Source: a bacterium (lineage in GTDB: Bacteria > Bacillota > Bacilli > Lactobacillales > Streptococcaceae). Taken from it: a stretch of 64,000 nucleotides of DNA. The notes beneath the pieces are model-generated. The model was not told the DNA's origin. It saw nothing but the letters and a program-made list of their open reading frames with translations, and ran no database searches. This document shows, piece after piece, positions 36,572 to 47,096 of this stretch. Numbering within the stretch: position 1 is the first letter of the stretch; every line of letters begins with the position of its first letter. The stretch is from contig CAJNCI010000002.1 of assembly GCA_905221215.1 (NCBI GenBank), forward strand, positions 248,001 to 312,000, given 5' to 3'. A program made the position numbers and the translations under genes.

Positions 36572-38185
36572 TTATTTAGCATAATCTACTGCACGAAGCT
36601 CGCGAATCACGGTTACCTTGATATTTCCTGGGTAATCGAGATTATTTTCAATTTTCTCACGAACTTTGTGAGCCAAGATTGTGACTTTGTCGTCCTTGAT
36701 TTGTCCTGGATTGACCATGATACGAATTTCACGTCCTGCTTGAAGGGCAAAGCTAGTTTGCACTCCCTCAAAGCCGTTCGCAATTTCTTCCAAATCATGG
36801 AGACGCTTAATGTAGCTTTCAAGAGACTCACTACGAGCACCTGGACGTGCCGCACTCAAGGCATCTGCTGCAGCAACAATCACTGCAATCACGCTTTCAG
36901 GCTCAACATCGCCGTGGTGACTAGCAATTGTATTAACCACAACTGGATGTTCCTTGTACTTACGTGCCAATTCCATACCGATTTCAACGTGGCTACCCTC
37001 AACCTCGCGGTCAATAGCTTTACCAATGTCGTGAAGAAATCCAGCACGACGGGCAAGAGCCGCATTCTCACCAAGTTCGCTCGCCATAATACCAGCTAAC
37101 TTAGCAACCTCAATCGAATGGCGCAAGACATTTTGTCCATATGAAGTACGGAACTGCAAACGTCCCATAATCTTCATCAAGTCAGGGTGAAGGTTTGGCG
37201 CACCAATCTCATAGGCAGCAGCCTCACCATATTCACGGATCTTATTGTCAATCTCTTGACGGTTTTTCTCAACTAACTCTTCGATACGAGCTGGGTGGAT
37301 ACGACCATCCTTGAGTAACATTTCCATAGTCATACGGGCAATCTCACGACGAATCGGGTCAAAACCTGACAAAGTCACCACTTCTGGCGTATCGTCGATA
37401 ATCACATCGACTCCTGTCAAACTTTCAAAGGTGCGAATGTTACGACCTTCACGACCAATAATACGTCCCTTCATAGTATCGTCTGGGAGATGAACTGTTG
37501 AGTTTGTTGACTCCGCCACATACTCACCAGCGATACGTTGCATAGCTTGAACTAGGATGTCTTTGGCCATTTTATCAGAACGTTCCTTGACCTCTTGCTC
37601 AGCTTCGCGAATACGGCTGGCAATCTCCTTGGTCAAGTTCTCCTCTGTCTGTGCCAAGATAATATCTCGTGCTTCTGCCTGAGACAGGGCACCAATACGC
37701 TCTAGTTCAGCTTCTTTTTGTCTTTCGACTTCCTCTAATTGCTCTTCACGCGCATCAAGGTTTTTCGCTCTATCAGAAATACTTTGTTCTTTTTGTTCAA
37801 GTGTTTGTTCTTTACTCGTCAAATTGTCGTCCTTACGGTCAAGGCTAGTAGCTCTCTCCGTCAAACGACTTTCGATTTGTTTGAGTTCTTGACGTTCTGA
37901 TTTAAATTCAGCGTCCACTTCTTCACGGTATTTTCTGGCTTCTTCTTTGGCCTCCAATAGTGCTTCTTTTTTAAGAGACTTGCTTTCACGTTTAGCTTCA
38001 TTAACCAGTAAATCCGCTTCACGTTCAGCTTGTCCACGTAAATTAGTTGCTTCTTGTTCAGCATTTAAAAGCATCAACTCTGCAGCTTCCTGAGATGATT
38101 TCATCTTAGCTGAGATGCTGACATATCCAATGACTAAACCAATGATGACGGCAAAAACAGCAATCGCAAGCGACATGATTTCCAT
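36572..38185 (-). CDS. rny: Ribonuclease Y
   Basis: RNase Y is the membrane-tethered endonuclease that starts mRNA decay in Firmicutes. At 537 aa it has an N-terminal TM helix (about residues 4-22), a long Glu/Arg-rich coiled coil (about 30-210), a KH domain (about 225-290, [15 protein letters not shown]) and an HD domain with catalytic HDIGKA (about residue 386). It is a single-gene unit with its own promoter. Confidence 0.95.
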   Translation of the reverse strand: MEIMSLAIAVFAVIIGLVIGYVSISAKMKSSQEAAELMLLNAEQEATNLRGQAEREADLLVNEAKRESKSLKKEALLEAKEEARKYREEVDAEFKSERQELKQIESRLTERATSLDRKDDNLTSKEQTLEQKEQSISDRAKNLDAREEQLEEVERQKEAELERIGALSQAEARDIILAQTEENLTKEIASRIREAEQEVKERSDKMAKDILVQAMQRIAGEYVAESTNSTVHLPDDTMKGRIIGREGRNIRTFESLTGVDVIIDDTPEVVTLSGFDPIRREIARMTMEMLLKDGRIHPARIEELVEKNRQEIDNKIREYGEAAAYEIGAPNLHPDLMKIMGRLQFRTSYGQNVLRHSIEVAKLAGIMASELGENAALARRAGFLHDIGKAIDREVEGSHVEIGMELARKYKEHPVVVNTIASHHGDVEPESVIAVIVAAADALSAARPGARSESLESYIKRLHDLEEIANGFEGVQTSFALQAGREIRIMVNPGQIKDDKVTILAHKVREKIENNLDYPGNIKVTVIRELRAVDYAK

Positions 38186-38233
38186 GTTTTTACCTCATTT
38201 TATTGTTATTCCGAATGACATACATTCTTTTAC

Positions 38234-38242
38234 ATTCTACCA
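38234..38242 (-). promoter_or_regulatory. Extended -10 promoter of rny
   Basis: Minus-strand TGGTAGAAT, a TGnTAnAAT-type extended -10 about 50 bp before the rny ATG. Confidence 0.5.
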
Positions 38243-38363
38243 TAAAAAAGTGATTTTCACAAACCTAAAATAGAATATGTTTTGGGGAAATTGGAGTTTA
38301 ATTACCTATAATTTATTAGTGCAATCTCTATTTCTTAGAAACAGTTGCTTAGTAGAGATGCGA

Positions 38364-38389
38364 GAAAAAGCCTACCTTTCAGTAGACTT
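38364..38389 (-). terminator. Terminator after tmcAL
   Basis: Minus-strand AAGTCTAC/GTAGGCTT, an 8 bp stem with one wobble pair, followed by TTTTTCTC. The stem begins within the tmcAL stop codon. Confidence 0.65.
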
Positions 38390-39485
38390 AGTTTGTTTCT
38401 ATTCTAATGGGCACTCTTCCAAAATTCTGCTCTGCTATGCTTGGTTGTCCTAATTGGTAAATCTGATCTGCCTTTTGGGTCATATCATCCCAAGGTTCTT
38501 TACCTATGCGGCTGACTAGATGTACCTGCTCTTTCAAGAACTTGAGATGTTGTCTGCCTTTTTCAGTAAATCCAAGGACATGAATCCCTTCTGGCAAATC
38601 ACTTTCTCTGGCCTGTACCAAGATATAGGTCAAGAGTCGTCGTACACGCGCCTTGGTGTAACGTTTGGTGGCAACCATCTCAACCAATTCGTCAACAGAC
38701 TGGGCTGTTTTGATGGCACCCTTGATGCGCACCGCCATTTCTTGATTAACCTGATAGATGGTGGTTAGGTCTAGATTTGACAATATTTGATAGCGGAGCA
38801 GAGGAAAATAATTTTCCCAACTCACCTTACTCGCCTGCTCAAAGGTGGAAACAGAAGGCATAAAGCGTTCCAAGAAATCTTTGTCCTTCTGGTGCTGACG
38901 GAGGGCTGTCGCCGAGGCAAAGTCCACATTCTTGTCCACAGAATGGTAACCTGCCCCCTGACGCTGAATCGGATGCAGTTTGATGTTGCGTCCTGCAACC
39001 GCCTTGGCATAGGCCAGAGCAAGAACATGATTTGGCGTATTGCCAGAAAAATCAAGACCTGCAAATTCCTTCCACATGGCTTGGGTTTTCTGGGGATAGG
39101 AGAGAAAATCTGGCAGATTTTCCACAAATTTCTCCATCTCAGCACCTTGCTCTGTGTATAAGTCAGCGATTTTTTGATAATCCAGAACTTCCTCCGTCCC
39201 AAAAGCTAGGGTATCAATCCCCAACCGCGCCAAGATATCCACAGCTCCTTGGCCAAAGAAATCTGCCGCCTGAACACTGACTAAAAAGGGCAATTCCACT
39301 ACCAGATCCGCTCCATTTTCCAGCGCCATCTGGGACCGAGTCCACTTGTCTACGATAGCAGGCTCTCCTCGCTGCATGAAATTCCCTGACATGGCTACGA
39401 TTTTCAATCCCTCAACCTGTTCCAGCAGGTATTTGTGGCCATTATGAAAAGGATTAAACTCCGCGATAATACCCGTGATGGTCAT
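38388..39485 (-). CDS. tmcAL: tRNA(Met) cytidine acetate ligase TmcAL
   Basis: TmcAL (formerly YlbM/DUF795) makes N4-acetylcytidine at the wobble position of elongator tRNA-Met from acetate and ATP. At 365 aa it has the nucleotidyltransferase motif [19 protein letters not shown] (residues 5-23) and [19 protein letters not shown] near residue 34, with conserved later regions. AGGAG precedes the ATG. It follows the yqeM methyltransferase by 9 bp. Confidence 0.93.
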   Translation of the reverse strand: MTITGIIAEFNPFHNGHKYLLEQVEGLKIVAMSGNFMQRGEPAIVDKWTRSQMALENGADLVVELPFLVSVQAADFFGQGAVDILARLGIDTLAFGTEEVLDYQKIADLYTEQGAEMEKFVENLPDFLSYPQKTQAMWKEFAGLDFSGNTPNHVLALAYAKAVAGRNIKLHPIQRQGAGYHSVDKNVDFASATALRQHQKDKDFLERFMPSVSTFEQASKVSWENYFPLLRYQILSNLDLTTIYQVNQEMAVRIKGAIKTAQSVDELVEMVATKRYTKARVRRLLTYILVQARESDLPEGIHVLGFTEKGRQHLKFLKEQVHLVSRIGKEPWDDMTQKADQIYQLGQPSIAEQNFGRVPIRIETN

Positions 39486-39494
39486 AGTAATCTC

Positions 39495-40241
39495 CTACTT
39501 CTGCGCGACAAAAAACCAACGGGTGCTAGTTTCTGTTGGCTCCTTGTCTTCAAAGTCGGCATAGAGTTTGAAGGACTTAAAACCGGCCTGTTCCAGCAAA
39601 ATATCATAGGTCAAAACCTCATAGGTCCGTTCCTCATGTACTTCATCGTGGCGACTAAAGGAACCGTCAGCCTCCTTGATAAAGAAGGTCAGCTCATGCA
39701 CGATGGAGTGAGGAGCTTCGTCCTCATAGGTGTCCCAGAGCATAGCGAAATCTTCCGCATTTTCATGGTAAGAATAGCCTGGGAAGATCTCGTCTGTTTG
39801 GTAGGTCGAATGCACATCAAAGATGAAAACTCCGTCTTCGTTGAGGGCATTATAGACTTCCTTAAAGACGTCCCCTACTTCCACCTCATCCTGCATGTAG
39901 CAGATAGAGTCCGAGTAACAAGTGACAAAGTCGTATTGACCTACCTTGGACAAATCCAGCATATTGCCTTCAATAAAATCAATCTTTTGCTTGGCTGAAG
40001 TAGCTCTCTTCTCAGCAATCTTCAACATATCCGCGCTCAAGTCAAGTCCAGTCACATCAAAACCAGCTTGAGAAAAGCGCACAGACTGGATGCCTGTCCC
40101 ACAAGCCAATTCCAAAAGCTTCTTTCTATCCTTTGTCTTAGGCAAATGACGCAAAGAAAAATCCGTCCATTTATCGTATAAACTATCATCCATGACCGCA
40201 TCATAGACCGCCGCAAAGGTTTCATAAGTTGCCATAATCAT
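39495..40241 (-). CDS. Class I SAM-dependent methyltransferase, YqeM-like
   Basis: A 248 aa Rossmann-fold methyltransferase with AdoMet motif I LLELACGTGIQSVRFSQAG (about residues 38-56), GLDLSADML and FDVHSTYQTDEIFPG. The substrate is unknown. Its place in the rsfS-yqeK-nadD-yhbY-yqeH-yqeG cluster matches Bacillus yqeM. Two Met codons (40241 and 40235) are possible starts; GAGG spacing favours the first. Confidence 0.88.
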   Translation of the reverse strand: MIMATYETFAAVYDAVMDDSLYDKWTDFSLRHLPKTKDRKKLLELACGTGIQSVRFSQAGFDVTGLDLSADMLKIAEKRATSAKQKIDFIEGNMLDLSKVGQYDFVTCYSDSICYMQDEVEVGDVFKEVYNALNEDGVFIFDVHSTYQTDEIFPGYSYHENAEDFAMLWDTYEDEAPHSIVHELTFFIKEADGSFSRHDEVHEERTYEVLTYDILLEQAGFKSFKLYADFEDKEPTETSTRWFFVAQK

Positions 40242-40291
40242 GATACCAAGAGCCTCTCGCCCTATACCTTTCTATCAATTTTTTCTAAAAT

Positions 40292-40324
40292 AAGCAAAGA
40301 AACCCAGTTGACTGCAACTGAGTT
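40292..40324 (-). terminator. Weak terminator or hairpin between rsfS and yqeM-like gene
   Basis: Minus-strand AACTCAGTTG/CAACTGGGTT, a 10 bp stem with a G-T pair and a 4 nt loop. The T-run is interrupted (TTTCTTTG), so read-through is likely. Confidence 0.45.
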
Positions 40325-40330
40325 CGTCTT

Positions 40331-40684
<354 letters not shown>

Positions 40685-41278
40685 TTAGTCCTCTTTCAAA
40701 TAGTGCACAAAGGCGTTATAGGTTTCAAGGGTTTGGGGATAGATGGGAAATCCCTGATGAGCTAGATGCTCCACAGTACGAGCTGTTTCGTAGGCCACTG
40801 CCTTATTAAGTGACAAACTTGCAATCTCACGCGCCACATCCACTCCAGGAAAGGCACGATTATGCTCGATATAGTCTGCAACGTAGATGACTTTGTCTAG
40901 GTCGGTCATCTGACCAGCCCCGACTGTATGGATTTCAATAGCTCGCAGGATTTCTGGATCATGCAAATCCAAATCTTCTTGAATCTTGTAGATACCAACC
41001 ATGCCATGCCAGACATTATTGCCCCAGTTTTTAAGGTCAGGGTCTAATTGGTAACGGTCAATCAAATCCAGAAATTCCTGATCTGACAGCTTTTTAGCGT
41101 AGTCATGAAGAAGGCCTGCTAGTCCTGCTTTTTCACTATCCACACCAAAGCGCTGAGCCAGTTCTATGGCTGCACGCTCCACCCCCAAACAATGGGTTAA
41201 CCGTTTCTCGGGTAGAAGCTCTGCCATTTTTTCCAACAAAGCCTCACGGGAACAGTTGATATAGTCTTGATAAGCCAT
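40685..41278 (-). CDS. yqeK: HD-domain Ap4A hydrolase YqeK
   Basis: YqeK-type proteins symmetrically hydrolyse diadenosine tetraphosphate. The 197 aa HD phosphohydrolase has [15 protein letters not shown] (metal His, about residue 29), the HD pair [10 protein letters not shown] (about residue 59) and HGMVG. Overlaps nadD by one base. Confidence 0.92.
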   Translation of the reverse strand: MAYQDYINCSREALLEKMAELLPEKRLTHCLGVERAAIELAQRFGVDSEKAGLAGLLHDYAKKLSDQEFLDLIDRYQLDPDLKNWGNNVWHGMVGIYKIQEDLDLHDPEILRAIEIHTVGAGQMTDLDKVIYVADYIEHNRAFPGVDVAREIASLSLNKAVAYETARTVEHLAHQGFPIYPQTLETYNAFVHYLKED

Positions 41279-41907
41279 CAGTAGAGCCCCTCCTTCTCGA
41301 TGTAGTCTAGCACCGGCTGAGGTAGGAGAAAGTTAGGTTTTCGACCTTGGGCAAGGAAATCCCGCACCATGCTGGACGAGATATCCATGAGAGGCACATC
41401 CACCCAGATAACGGGATAGGAAGTCCCTGCCTTGTAGCGTGGGCGCTGAACCCCCACAAACTGAACCAGATCGACCAGCTCATCAATTCGGTACCACTTA
41501 GGCAGATAGTCCACCATATCCGCACCAATAATGAAGTAATAATCCGTATCCGGATGTTGCTCTGTCAAAATTTTCATGGTGTCGTAGGTGTAGGAAATAC
41601 CCTTACGCTCCAACTCAATAGTTTCAATGTCCAGACCTTCAATCCCCTCAATCGCCAACTCAAGCATCTTGAGACGGTGGTGCTCAGGAATGGTTTCCTT
41701 TTTATCAACATGAGGAGGTTGGTATTCAGGCATGAGCAAAACCTGATCCAGTCCCAACTGCTGGCGTACTTGGTCCGCCACAACAAGATGGGCATTGTGA
41801 ACAGGGTTAAAATTTCCCCCTAAAATCCCGACTTGTTTGCGTTTTTTCTCCTTGATTTCTGGCTCCAACTCTACCTTGGTAAAGGGAGTCAATAATTCAA
41901 TTGCCAT
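41278..41907 (-). CDS. nadD: Nicotinate-nucleotide adenylyltransferase NadD
   Basis: NadD adenylates nicotinate mononucleotide to deamido-NAD. At 209 aa it has the nucleotidyltransferase motif [16 protein letters not shown] (about residues 26-41) and the C-terminal [10 protein letters not shown] signature. About 25 residues precede the conserved core, as in other streptococci. AAAGGAG lies upstream of the ATG. Confidence 0.95.
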   Translation of the reverse strand: MAIELLTPFTKVELEPEIKEKKRKQVGILGGNFNPVHNAHLVVADQVRQQLGLDQVLLMPEYQPPHVDKKETIPEHHRLKMLELAIEGIEGLDIETIELERKGISYTYDTMKILTEQHPDTDYYFIIGADMVDYLPKWYRIDELVDLVQFVGVQRPRYKAGTSYPVIWVDVPLMDISSSMVRDFLAQGRKPNFLLPQPVLDYIEKEGLY

Positions 41908-41958
41908 AGGCTAGTCTCCTTTAATTCTCTGTAAAAACAGTTGTTTGGAGTAGGTTTT

Positions 41959-42270
41959 TTAGATTTCTTTGACTTTTTTAGAAATCTTGCGATTTTCTTT
42001 CTTGCTGGATTGTTTAAACAAAATCAAGATGCGTCCGATTTTTTGGACTGTATCCACACCGATTTCTTCTTCCAAGATTTCAGCTACTTCGTGGATATTT
42101 TCATCTGTGTTTTGCAAGAGAGTGACTTTAATCAATTCGCGGGCGTCAAGAGCTTGACGGACGCTGGTTTTGATTTGGTCGTTGAGACCATTTTTCCCGA
42201 TTTGGATGATGGGTTTGAGGGTGTGTGCCTGGCTGTTGAGGAAGGCACGTTGTTTTGATGTTAATGACAT
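41959..42270 (-). CDS. yhbY: YhbY/CRS1 RNA-binding protein
   Basis: A 103 aa CRM-domain protein linked to 50S ribosome assembly. Features are LTSKQRAFLNSQAHTLKPII, the GKNGL loop, and IKVTLLQNTDE. The last 15 residues are a Lys-rich tail. Confidence 0.92.
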   Translation of the reverse strand: MSLTSKQRAFLNSQAHTLKPIIQIGKNGLNDQIKTSVRQALDARELIKVTLLQNTDENIHEVAEILEEEIGVDTVQKIGRILILFKQSSKKENRKISKKVKEI

Positions 42271-42328
42271 AATTTTCTTCCTTGTTTTTTGATAGTTATT
42301 TTAAGTGGTGAGGGACGGTCGGAACTAA

Positions 42329-42476
42329 TTTTCCAAAGATTTCATCTTTGAAAAATGGATTTCCTGACCTCACAATTGAGCCTTGGTCTCAATTGTGCCC
42401 CTTGCCAATCTACAGATTGGCAAGACACTACGGCAATAACTATCGCTATATGAGCTCACTTTGTTCGCTCAGCGAT
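42329..42476. repeat. Cluster of four consecutive hairpins between yqeH and yhbY
   Basis: Four inverted repeats in 150 bp: 42329-42355 (CAAAGAT/ATCTTTG plus TTTT/AAAA), 42371-42397 (CACAATTGAG/CTCAATTGTG, perfect), 42401-42424 (CTTGCCAATCT/AGATTGGCAAG, perfect) and 42442-42476 (ATCGC-TGAGC/GCTCA-GCGAT with a 4 nt bulge). The 224 bp gap 42271-42494 holds no gene. It is not a BOX element. A SPRITE-like or RUP-like repeat or a structured leader is possible. Confidence 0.6.
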
Positions 42477-42494
42477 TTTATTATAACGATTCTT

Positions 42495-43601
42495 TTAAAT
42501 AATTGCTTTTCGTGTGACGACTGCGACGCCTTCGGGTGCCCAGACGGCGACTTTTGCTGTGCCTGTTACGCGGATCCAGCCTAGGCCTGAGATGACTAGG
42601 TCTGTCTTGTCCTTAATGTTAAAGACATGCTGAACTAGTTTTGGAAAATCTTCTTTTTCCTTACTATTTGGTGGTGTCAGAAGAGTTCCGACATGCTTGT
42701 CGTAAAAGGCACTAGCGCCTTCTAGCTTGGTACGATGGAGTTTAAGTTCATTGTCAAAGAAGGCTGTGAATCCTTGCTTTTCACCCGCAATGAAATCAAA
42801 TCGTCCGAGACCACCTAAAAACAGGGTTTGTTCAGGGTTAAGCTGATAGGTTTTGGGCTTGATTTCCTTTTTAGGGCTGACATACTTGAGATTTTTAGCC
42901 GTCAGGTAATGAGCCATTTGGTGACGGTGGATAATCCCCGGTGTATCATAGATATAAGATCCGTCATCAAGTGGAATCTCAATCTTGTCCAAGGTTGTCC
43001 CTGGGAAACGCGAAGTCGTAATGACATTCTGATCACCCGTAATTTCCTGGATAATAGCGTTGATAAGGGTTGACTTTCCAACATTGGTCACGCCGACCAC
43101 GTAGACATCACGGCCCTTACGGTAGTGCTCGATTTTGTCAATGACTTCCTTAATGGCATACTTGTTTTGTGCCGAAGTTAGGACGACATCGACAGGACGA
43201 AGACCTTCTTCGTGGGCACGCTCCATGAGCCACTGGCTAATCTTTCCTGGTTTAACTGACTTGGGCAGAATATCCTTTTTATTTCCAACCAAGAGGACAT
43301 CATTGCCCGATACAAAACGTGGCAAGCCTGGGATAACAGAGCCATTAAAGTCAAAGATATCAATGACATTGACCACCAAGGCATCGCTGTCTCCTACCTC
43401 ATGCAAGAGCTTGAGGAAATCGTCGTCCGTCAACTGGACATCCGTGATTTCATTGTAGTGGCGGAGACGGAAACAACGTTGGCAATAGACTTCACCTGTC
43501 TCCAAACCTTTTTCAAGTGCCGACTGGGGGGTAAAACCAAGACCAGTCTTGTCTGTCGTCTGAATGGTTGCTCCACAACCAATACAGAGAATTTCTTCCA
43601 T
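42495..43601 (-). CDS. yqeH: Circularly permuted GTPase YqeH
   Basis: YqeH acts in 30S ribosome assembly. At 368 aa it has an N-terminal zinc finger (CIGCGATIQ ... CQRCFRLRHY, residues 6-43), then G4 LVGNKKD (about residue 107) before G1 GVTNVGKSTLINA (about residue 170) and G3 DTPGI, the permuted order of this family. It is coupled to yqeG, whose stop lies 2 bp upstream. Confidence 0.95.
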   Translation of the reverse strand: MEEILCIGCGATIQTTDKTGLGFTPQSALEKGLETGEVYCQRCFRLRHYNEITDVQLTDDDFLKLLHEVGDSDALVVNVIDIFDFNGSVIPGLPRFVSGNDVLLVGNKKDILPKSVKPGKISQWLMERAHEEGLRPVDVVLTSAQNKYAIKEVIDKIEHYRKGRDVYVVGVTNVGKSTLINAIIQEITGDQNVITTSRFPGTTLDKIEIPLDDGSYIYDTPGIIHRHQMAHYLTAKNLKYVSPKKEIKPKTYQLNPEQTLFLGGLGRFDFIAGEKQGFTAFFDNELKLHRTKLEGASAFYDKHVGTLLTPPNSKEKEDFPKLVQHVFNIKDKTDLVISGLGWIRVTGTAKVAVWAPEGVAVVTRKAII

Positions 43602-43603
43602 AA

Positions 43604-44131
43604 TTAAATTCCTTTTTTATATGTAATCGGTCCGTACTTTTCAGTGATTTTTCGCATGACACGGCGCTCACGAGCTCGGTTAATCTGCGTCTTAATAGAG
43701 TCGTGCTGAACCAAGGGCTTGACCAAGATTGAGCGAATACCTGCACGGTGGGCTGCTCGTATATCGGTCATCAGCTGGTCGCCGACCATGACCACTTCCT
43801 TTTTCTCATAGTGGAATTCCTTCATGGCACGGTCAATCCCAAATGTGAAGGGTTTCAAGGCCCAATAAACGTAATCAATCCCAAATTTTTCAACTGCTCG
43901 TTGAACTCGTTTTTTGGTGTTATTTGAGACCACGATGATGCGAATCCCCGCATCACGGAGGTCATGTAGCCATTGCTTCATCTCTGGCGTCCCATCAGGG
44001 TTGTTCCAAGCAATGAGGGTATTGTCCAAATCGACCAAAACAGCCTTGATTCCCTGCGCCTGCAGGCTTGGGACTGTCAGATCATAGACTGCTTCCACAG
44101 CAAAATCTGGCATATAATTTTCAATCGCCAT
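43604..44131 (-). CDS. yqeG: YqeG-family HAD phosphatase
   Basis: A 175 aa HAD-superfamily phosphatase: motif I VLVDLDNTLIAWN (Asp nucleophile), motif II VVSNN and motif III/IV EVVMVGDQLMTDI. The open frame extends 21 codons upstream into corA, but AAGGAG 5 nt before ATG 44129-44131 and the family start MAIENYMPDFAVE fix this start. Genetically it clusters with YqeH; the substrate is not known to me. Confidence 0.92.
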   Translation of the reverse strand: MAIENYMPDFAVEAVYDLTVPSLQAQGIKAVLVDLDNTLIAWNNPDGTPEMKQWLHDLRDAGIRIIVVSNNTKKRVQRAVEKFGIDYVYWALKPFTFGIDRAMKEFHYEKKEVVMVGDQLMTDIRAAHRAGIRSILVKPLVQHDSIKTQINRARERRVMRKITEKYGPITYKKGI

Positions 44132-44145
44132 TCTGGCTCCTTTTC

Positions 44146-45054
44146 TTAACTTTTTTTCGCAATTTTCCTTAGTAATAATGACAGGATAATCCACAAACCT
44201 GCACTGGCCAAGCTAATGTAGAGCCAAGCATGGGGCTCATCTGTTAAAGGTAGGGGAACATTCATTCCGAAAAAGCCTGTCACGACTGCCAAAACCGCTA
44301 GCAGGACTGAAATGATGGTCAAGGTTGTCAAATTATCATTCAGATTATTGTTTAGGATGTTGTTGTAAGATGCTGATAGTTGTTGGAGAACTTGAGAAAT
44401 CAAATCTGTCATGGACACCAGCTGATGAGCTTCAATCATAGCATCATCAAACTGCTCTCTCTCAATCTCGTTAAAACTGCGATAGAGGGCATGCCCTTGG
44501 ATATGTTCCAGCAACATGCGATTTTGCTTGGCAGCCGCAGTAAGATAAACCATACCGGTTTCCAAGTCGGAAAGGGCAAAGAGGTTCTTCTTGGTCGTCC
44601 GCTGACGTAAGAGGCCATTCACCTCATCCTTACTCTTGTCCATCTGCTCGATGACAGGGTAGTAGGCATTGCTGATGATTTCCAGACTGGCAAAGAGAAA
44701 CTTGTAAATCGAAAGCGTGTCATGGCTCTCCAGATAACGGGTCATCTGCTCAATGACATAGGCGTTCTTGGTATTACTAATGGTAATCAGACGACGATGT
44801 TCCACGATAAAGGTCATGGGAAAGGCTTCGTAGTATTCCTTGTCCTTTTTCAAGTTCAAGACATTGTAGATAAAGGTCACAGTCCCATTTTCGCGGTGAT
44901 AATCCATGTGGGCACGCTCATTCCTATCCAGTGCGTACTCAATGGTTTCCTTGTCCAAACCGTAGATTTCAGAAAGGTCCTCTAGTTTTTTCAACTTGTC
45001 CAAATCTAGGTCAATCCAAGTACAGCCATTGCCCAACTGTTTTTCTAAAAACAT
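44146..45054 (-). CDS. corA: CorA-family magnesium transporter
   Basis: A 302 aa protein: cytosolic alpha/beta N-terminal domain, long helices (about 150-235), and two C-terminal membrane helices. The GMN selectivity motif is in GFFGMNVP (about residue 264), followed by a short acidic loop and TM2. It should form a pentameric Mg2+ (or Co2+/Ni2+) channel. It lies just upstream of yqeG. Confidence 0.93.
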   Translation of the reverse strand: MFLEKQLGNGCTWIDLDLDKLKKLEDLSEIYGLDKETIEYALDRNERAHMDYHRENGTVTFIYNVLNLKKDKEYYEAFPMTFIVEHRRLITISNTKNAYVIEQMTRYLESHDTLSIYKFLFASLEIISNAYYPVIEQMDKSKDEVNGLLRQRTTKKNLFALSDLETGMVYLTAAAKQNRMLLEHIQGHALYRSFNEIEREQFDDAMIEAHQLVSMTDLISQVLQQLSASYNNILNNNLNDNLTTLTIISVLLAVLAVVTGFFGMNVPLPLTDEPHAWLYISLASAGLWIILSLLLRKIAKKS

Positions 45055-45105
45055 CTTCTCTCCTTTACCAAACTCTTTCTATTGTACCATAAATCTGCTA
45101 AAATT

Positions 45106-45672
45106 TCAGGCCTGGTCTGTCCGAGAGAAATTGCTGACGACAGTGATATTGCGATTGGGAACGAAGTGCAGAACCTGATCTTCTCCTCTGAGTTGTGTTG
45201 TTCGAATGCCGACGCTGACAACCTTGCCCGATACAGTAATGGGGCCATTTGTCAAAACGACCTCATCTCCCACATCGAGTTGCCGTTCAAAGAGGATGAA
45301 AAAGCCATTGATGACATCAGACAGAAAACCTTGGGCTCCCATACCAATGGCCACCCCAGCGATCCCAGCACCTGCCAGCAAACTAGAAACTGGTAACCCT
45401 AAAATCGACAAAATGCAGTAAAGCAAAAAGAAATAAAGGGTATAATTAAACACATTTTCTAACAGACGTGAGATGGTTTTCTGACGCCCGACATCATGGT
45501 GAGACATTTTTAGAGAAGGCTTGACAATTCTCTGCACCATGGTATGAAGCAGTTTCTTAGCTATATAAAAGAGCAAAAACAGGAATAAAAGAGAAAGTAG
45601 CTTGGTCAAGATATTCTCGATAATCGCTGTAATATCAAGCTTATTGAGGTAGGTTTGAATAAATTCTTGCAT
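45106..45672 (-). CDS. Small MscS-family mechanosensitive channel
   Basis: A 188 aa protein with two to three N-terminal helices (about 19-40, 70-92), the pore helix GAGIAGVAIGMGAQGFLSD (about 101-119), and the beta domain ending VPNRNITVVSNFSRTDQA. Most MscS homologues have 80 or more further residues forming the C-terminal vestibule, which is absent here. No continuation in another frame was identified, so it is either a naturally short variant or slightly truncated. It should relieve osmotic downshock. Confidence 0.85.
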   Translation of the reverse strand: MQEFIQTYLNKLDITAIIENILTKLLSLLFLFLLFYIAKKLLHTMVQRIVKPSLKMSHHDVGRQKTISRLLENVFNYTLYFFLLYCILSILGLPVSSLLAGAGIAGVAIGMGAQGFLSDVINGFFILFERQLDVGDEVVLTNGPITVSGKVVSVGIRTTQLRGEDQVLHFVPNRNITVVSNFSRTDQA

Positions 45673-45764
45673 AGAAAACTCCTTTCATTTATTATACCAT
45701 ACTTTCATAAACTGTCATTCTCCATAAATATTCAAAAATAATTTCAAAAATAGACAGAAAATTC

Positions 45765-45793
45765 TTGATTTTAGCTCATATTTATACTATAAT
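45765..45793 (+). promoter_or_regulatory. Promoter of sstT
   Basis: -35 TTGATT (45765-45770), 17 bp spacer, -10 TATAAT (45788-45793). AAAGGAG lies before the ATG at 45824. Confidence 0.75.
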
Positions 45794-45823
45794 CATAAAC
45801 ATTACACAACAAAGGAGATTGTT

Positions 45824-47029
45824 ATGAAAAAAATCATTCATGCTTGGAATAAAGCAAGCCTGATCAAACGTATCTTGATTGGCATGCTTATTGGAGGAAC
45901 TCTAGGACTGACACTTCCTAACATTTCAGGAATTGGCCTGCTCGGAGATCTCTTTGTTGGTGGCCTCAAAGCCATCGCACCGATTCTGGTCTTTGCCCTC
46001 GTTGCCAATGCCCTTTCCCAACATCAAAAAGGACAAGATAGCAATATGAAAACGGTTATCTTCCTTTACTTGGTAGGAACCTTTGCCGCTGCCCTTATCG
46101 CTGTACTAGCAAGTTTCATCGTCCCTGTTGAAATTACCCTAAATAGCGCTAATACCGATATTGCTCCACCAGATGGGATTGGACAGGTCCTCAGCAACCT
46201 CTTGCTCAAACTGGTTGACAATCCAGTCAATGCTCTTGTCACAGCCAACTACATTGGTATCCTATCATGGGCAGTTGTTTTCGGGATTGCCATGAGAGAG
46301 GCCAGCAAAAATAGTAAAGAATTGCTCAAAACTATGGCTGATGTGACTTCTAAAATTGTAGAATGGATCATCAACCTAGCACCATTTGGAATCCTTGGTC
46401 TTGTCTTCAAAACCATCTCTGATAAAGGAATCGGCAGTCTCGCCAACTATGGAATCTTGCTTGCCCTCTTGGTGACAACTATGTTCTTTGTGGCTCTGGT
46501 AGTCAATCCATTGATTGCCTTCCTCTTTATGAAGAGAAATCCTTATCCCCTCGTTTGGAAATGTTTGCGTGTCAGCGGTGTGACAGCCTTCTTCACTCGT
46601 AGTTCTGCGGCTAACATCCCTGTCAACATGAAACTTTGTCACGACCTTGGACTGGATCCAGATACCTATTCTGTTTCTATCCCACTTGGTTCTACTATCA
46701 ACATGGCGGGGGCAGCGATTACTATTAACGTTTTGACTCTTGCTGCAGTAAATACTCTTGGAATCCCTGTTGACTTTGCGACAGCCTTTGTCCTCAGTGT
46801 GGTAGCAGCTATTTCAGCCTGTGGTGCTTCTGGTATTGCCGGAGGTTCCCTCCTTCTTATCCCAGTTGCTTGTAGCCTTTTCGGTATTTCTAACGATATT
46901 GCCATGCAAGTTGTCGGAGTTGGTTTTGTGATTGGGGTCATCCAAGACTCATGTGAAACAGCCCTCAACTCTTCTACAGACGTCCTATTTACTGCCGTTG
47001 CCGAATACGCAGCAGCTCGTAAAAAATAA
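45824..47029 (+). CDS. sstT: Serine/threonine:Na+ symporter SstT
   Basis: A 401 aa member of the DAACS (glutamate-transporter-like) family with eight membrane helices and two re-entrant loops. [15 protein letters not shown] (about residue 258) is the serine-rich first hairpin. [15 protein letters not shown] carries the NMAG sodium-binding motif, and [16 protein letters not shown] is the second hairpin. Single gene with its own promoter and terminator. Confidence 0.94.
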   Translation: MKKIIHAWNKASLIKRILIGMLIGGTLGLTLPNISGIGLLGDLFVGGLKAIAPILVFALVANALSQHQKGQDSNMKTVIFLYLVGTFAAALIAVLASFIVPVEITLNSANTDIAPPDGIGQVLSNLLLKLVDNPVNALVTANYIGILSWAVVFGIAMREASKNSKELLKTMADVTSKIVEWIINLAPFGILGLVFKTISDKGIGSLANYGILLALLVTTMFFVALVVNPLIAFLFMKRNPYPLVWKCLRVSGVTAFFTRSSAANIPVNMKLCHDLGLDPDTYSVSIPLGSTINMAGAAITINVLTLAAVNTLGIPVDFATAFVLSVVAAISACGASGIAGGSLLLIPVACSLFGISNDIAMQVVGVGFVIGVIQDSCETALNSSTDVLFTAVAEYAAARKK

Positions 47030-47034
47030 CACAT

Positions 47035-47064
47035 AAAGACAAGCCTGCTCAGGTCTTGTCTTTT
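47035..47064 (+). terminator. Terminator of sstT
   Basis: AAAGACAAG/CTTGTCTTT with an inner CCTG/CAGG pair and a short T-run. Confidence 0.75.
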
Positions 47065-47096
47065 ACGCTTTTATTCTAATTTATTAGGAAATTCTT

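Noticed and set aside
44132..44194. Upstream extension of YqeG into the corA end
   Set aside because: AAGGAG and the conserved start place translation at 44131.
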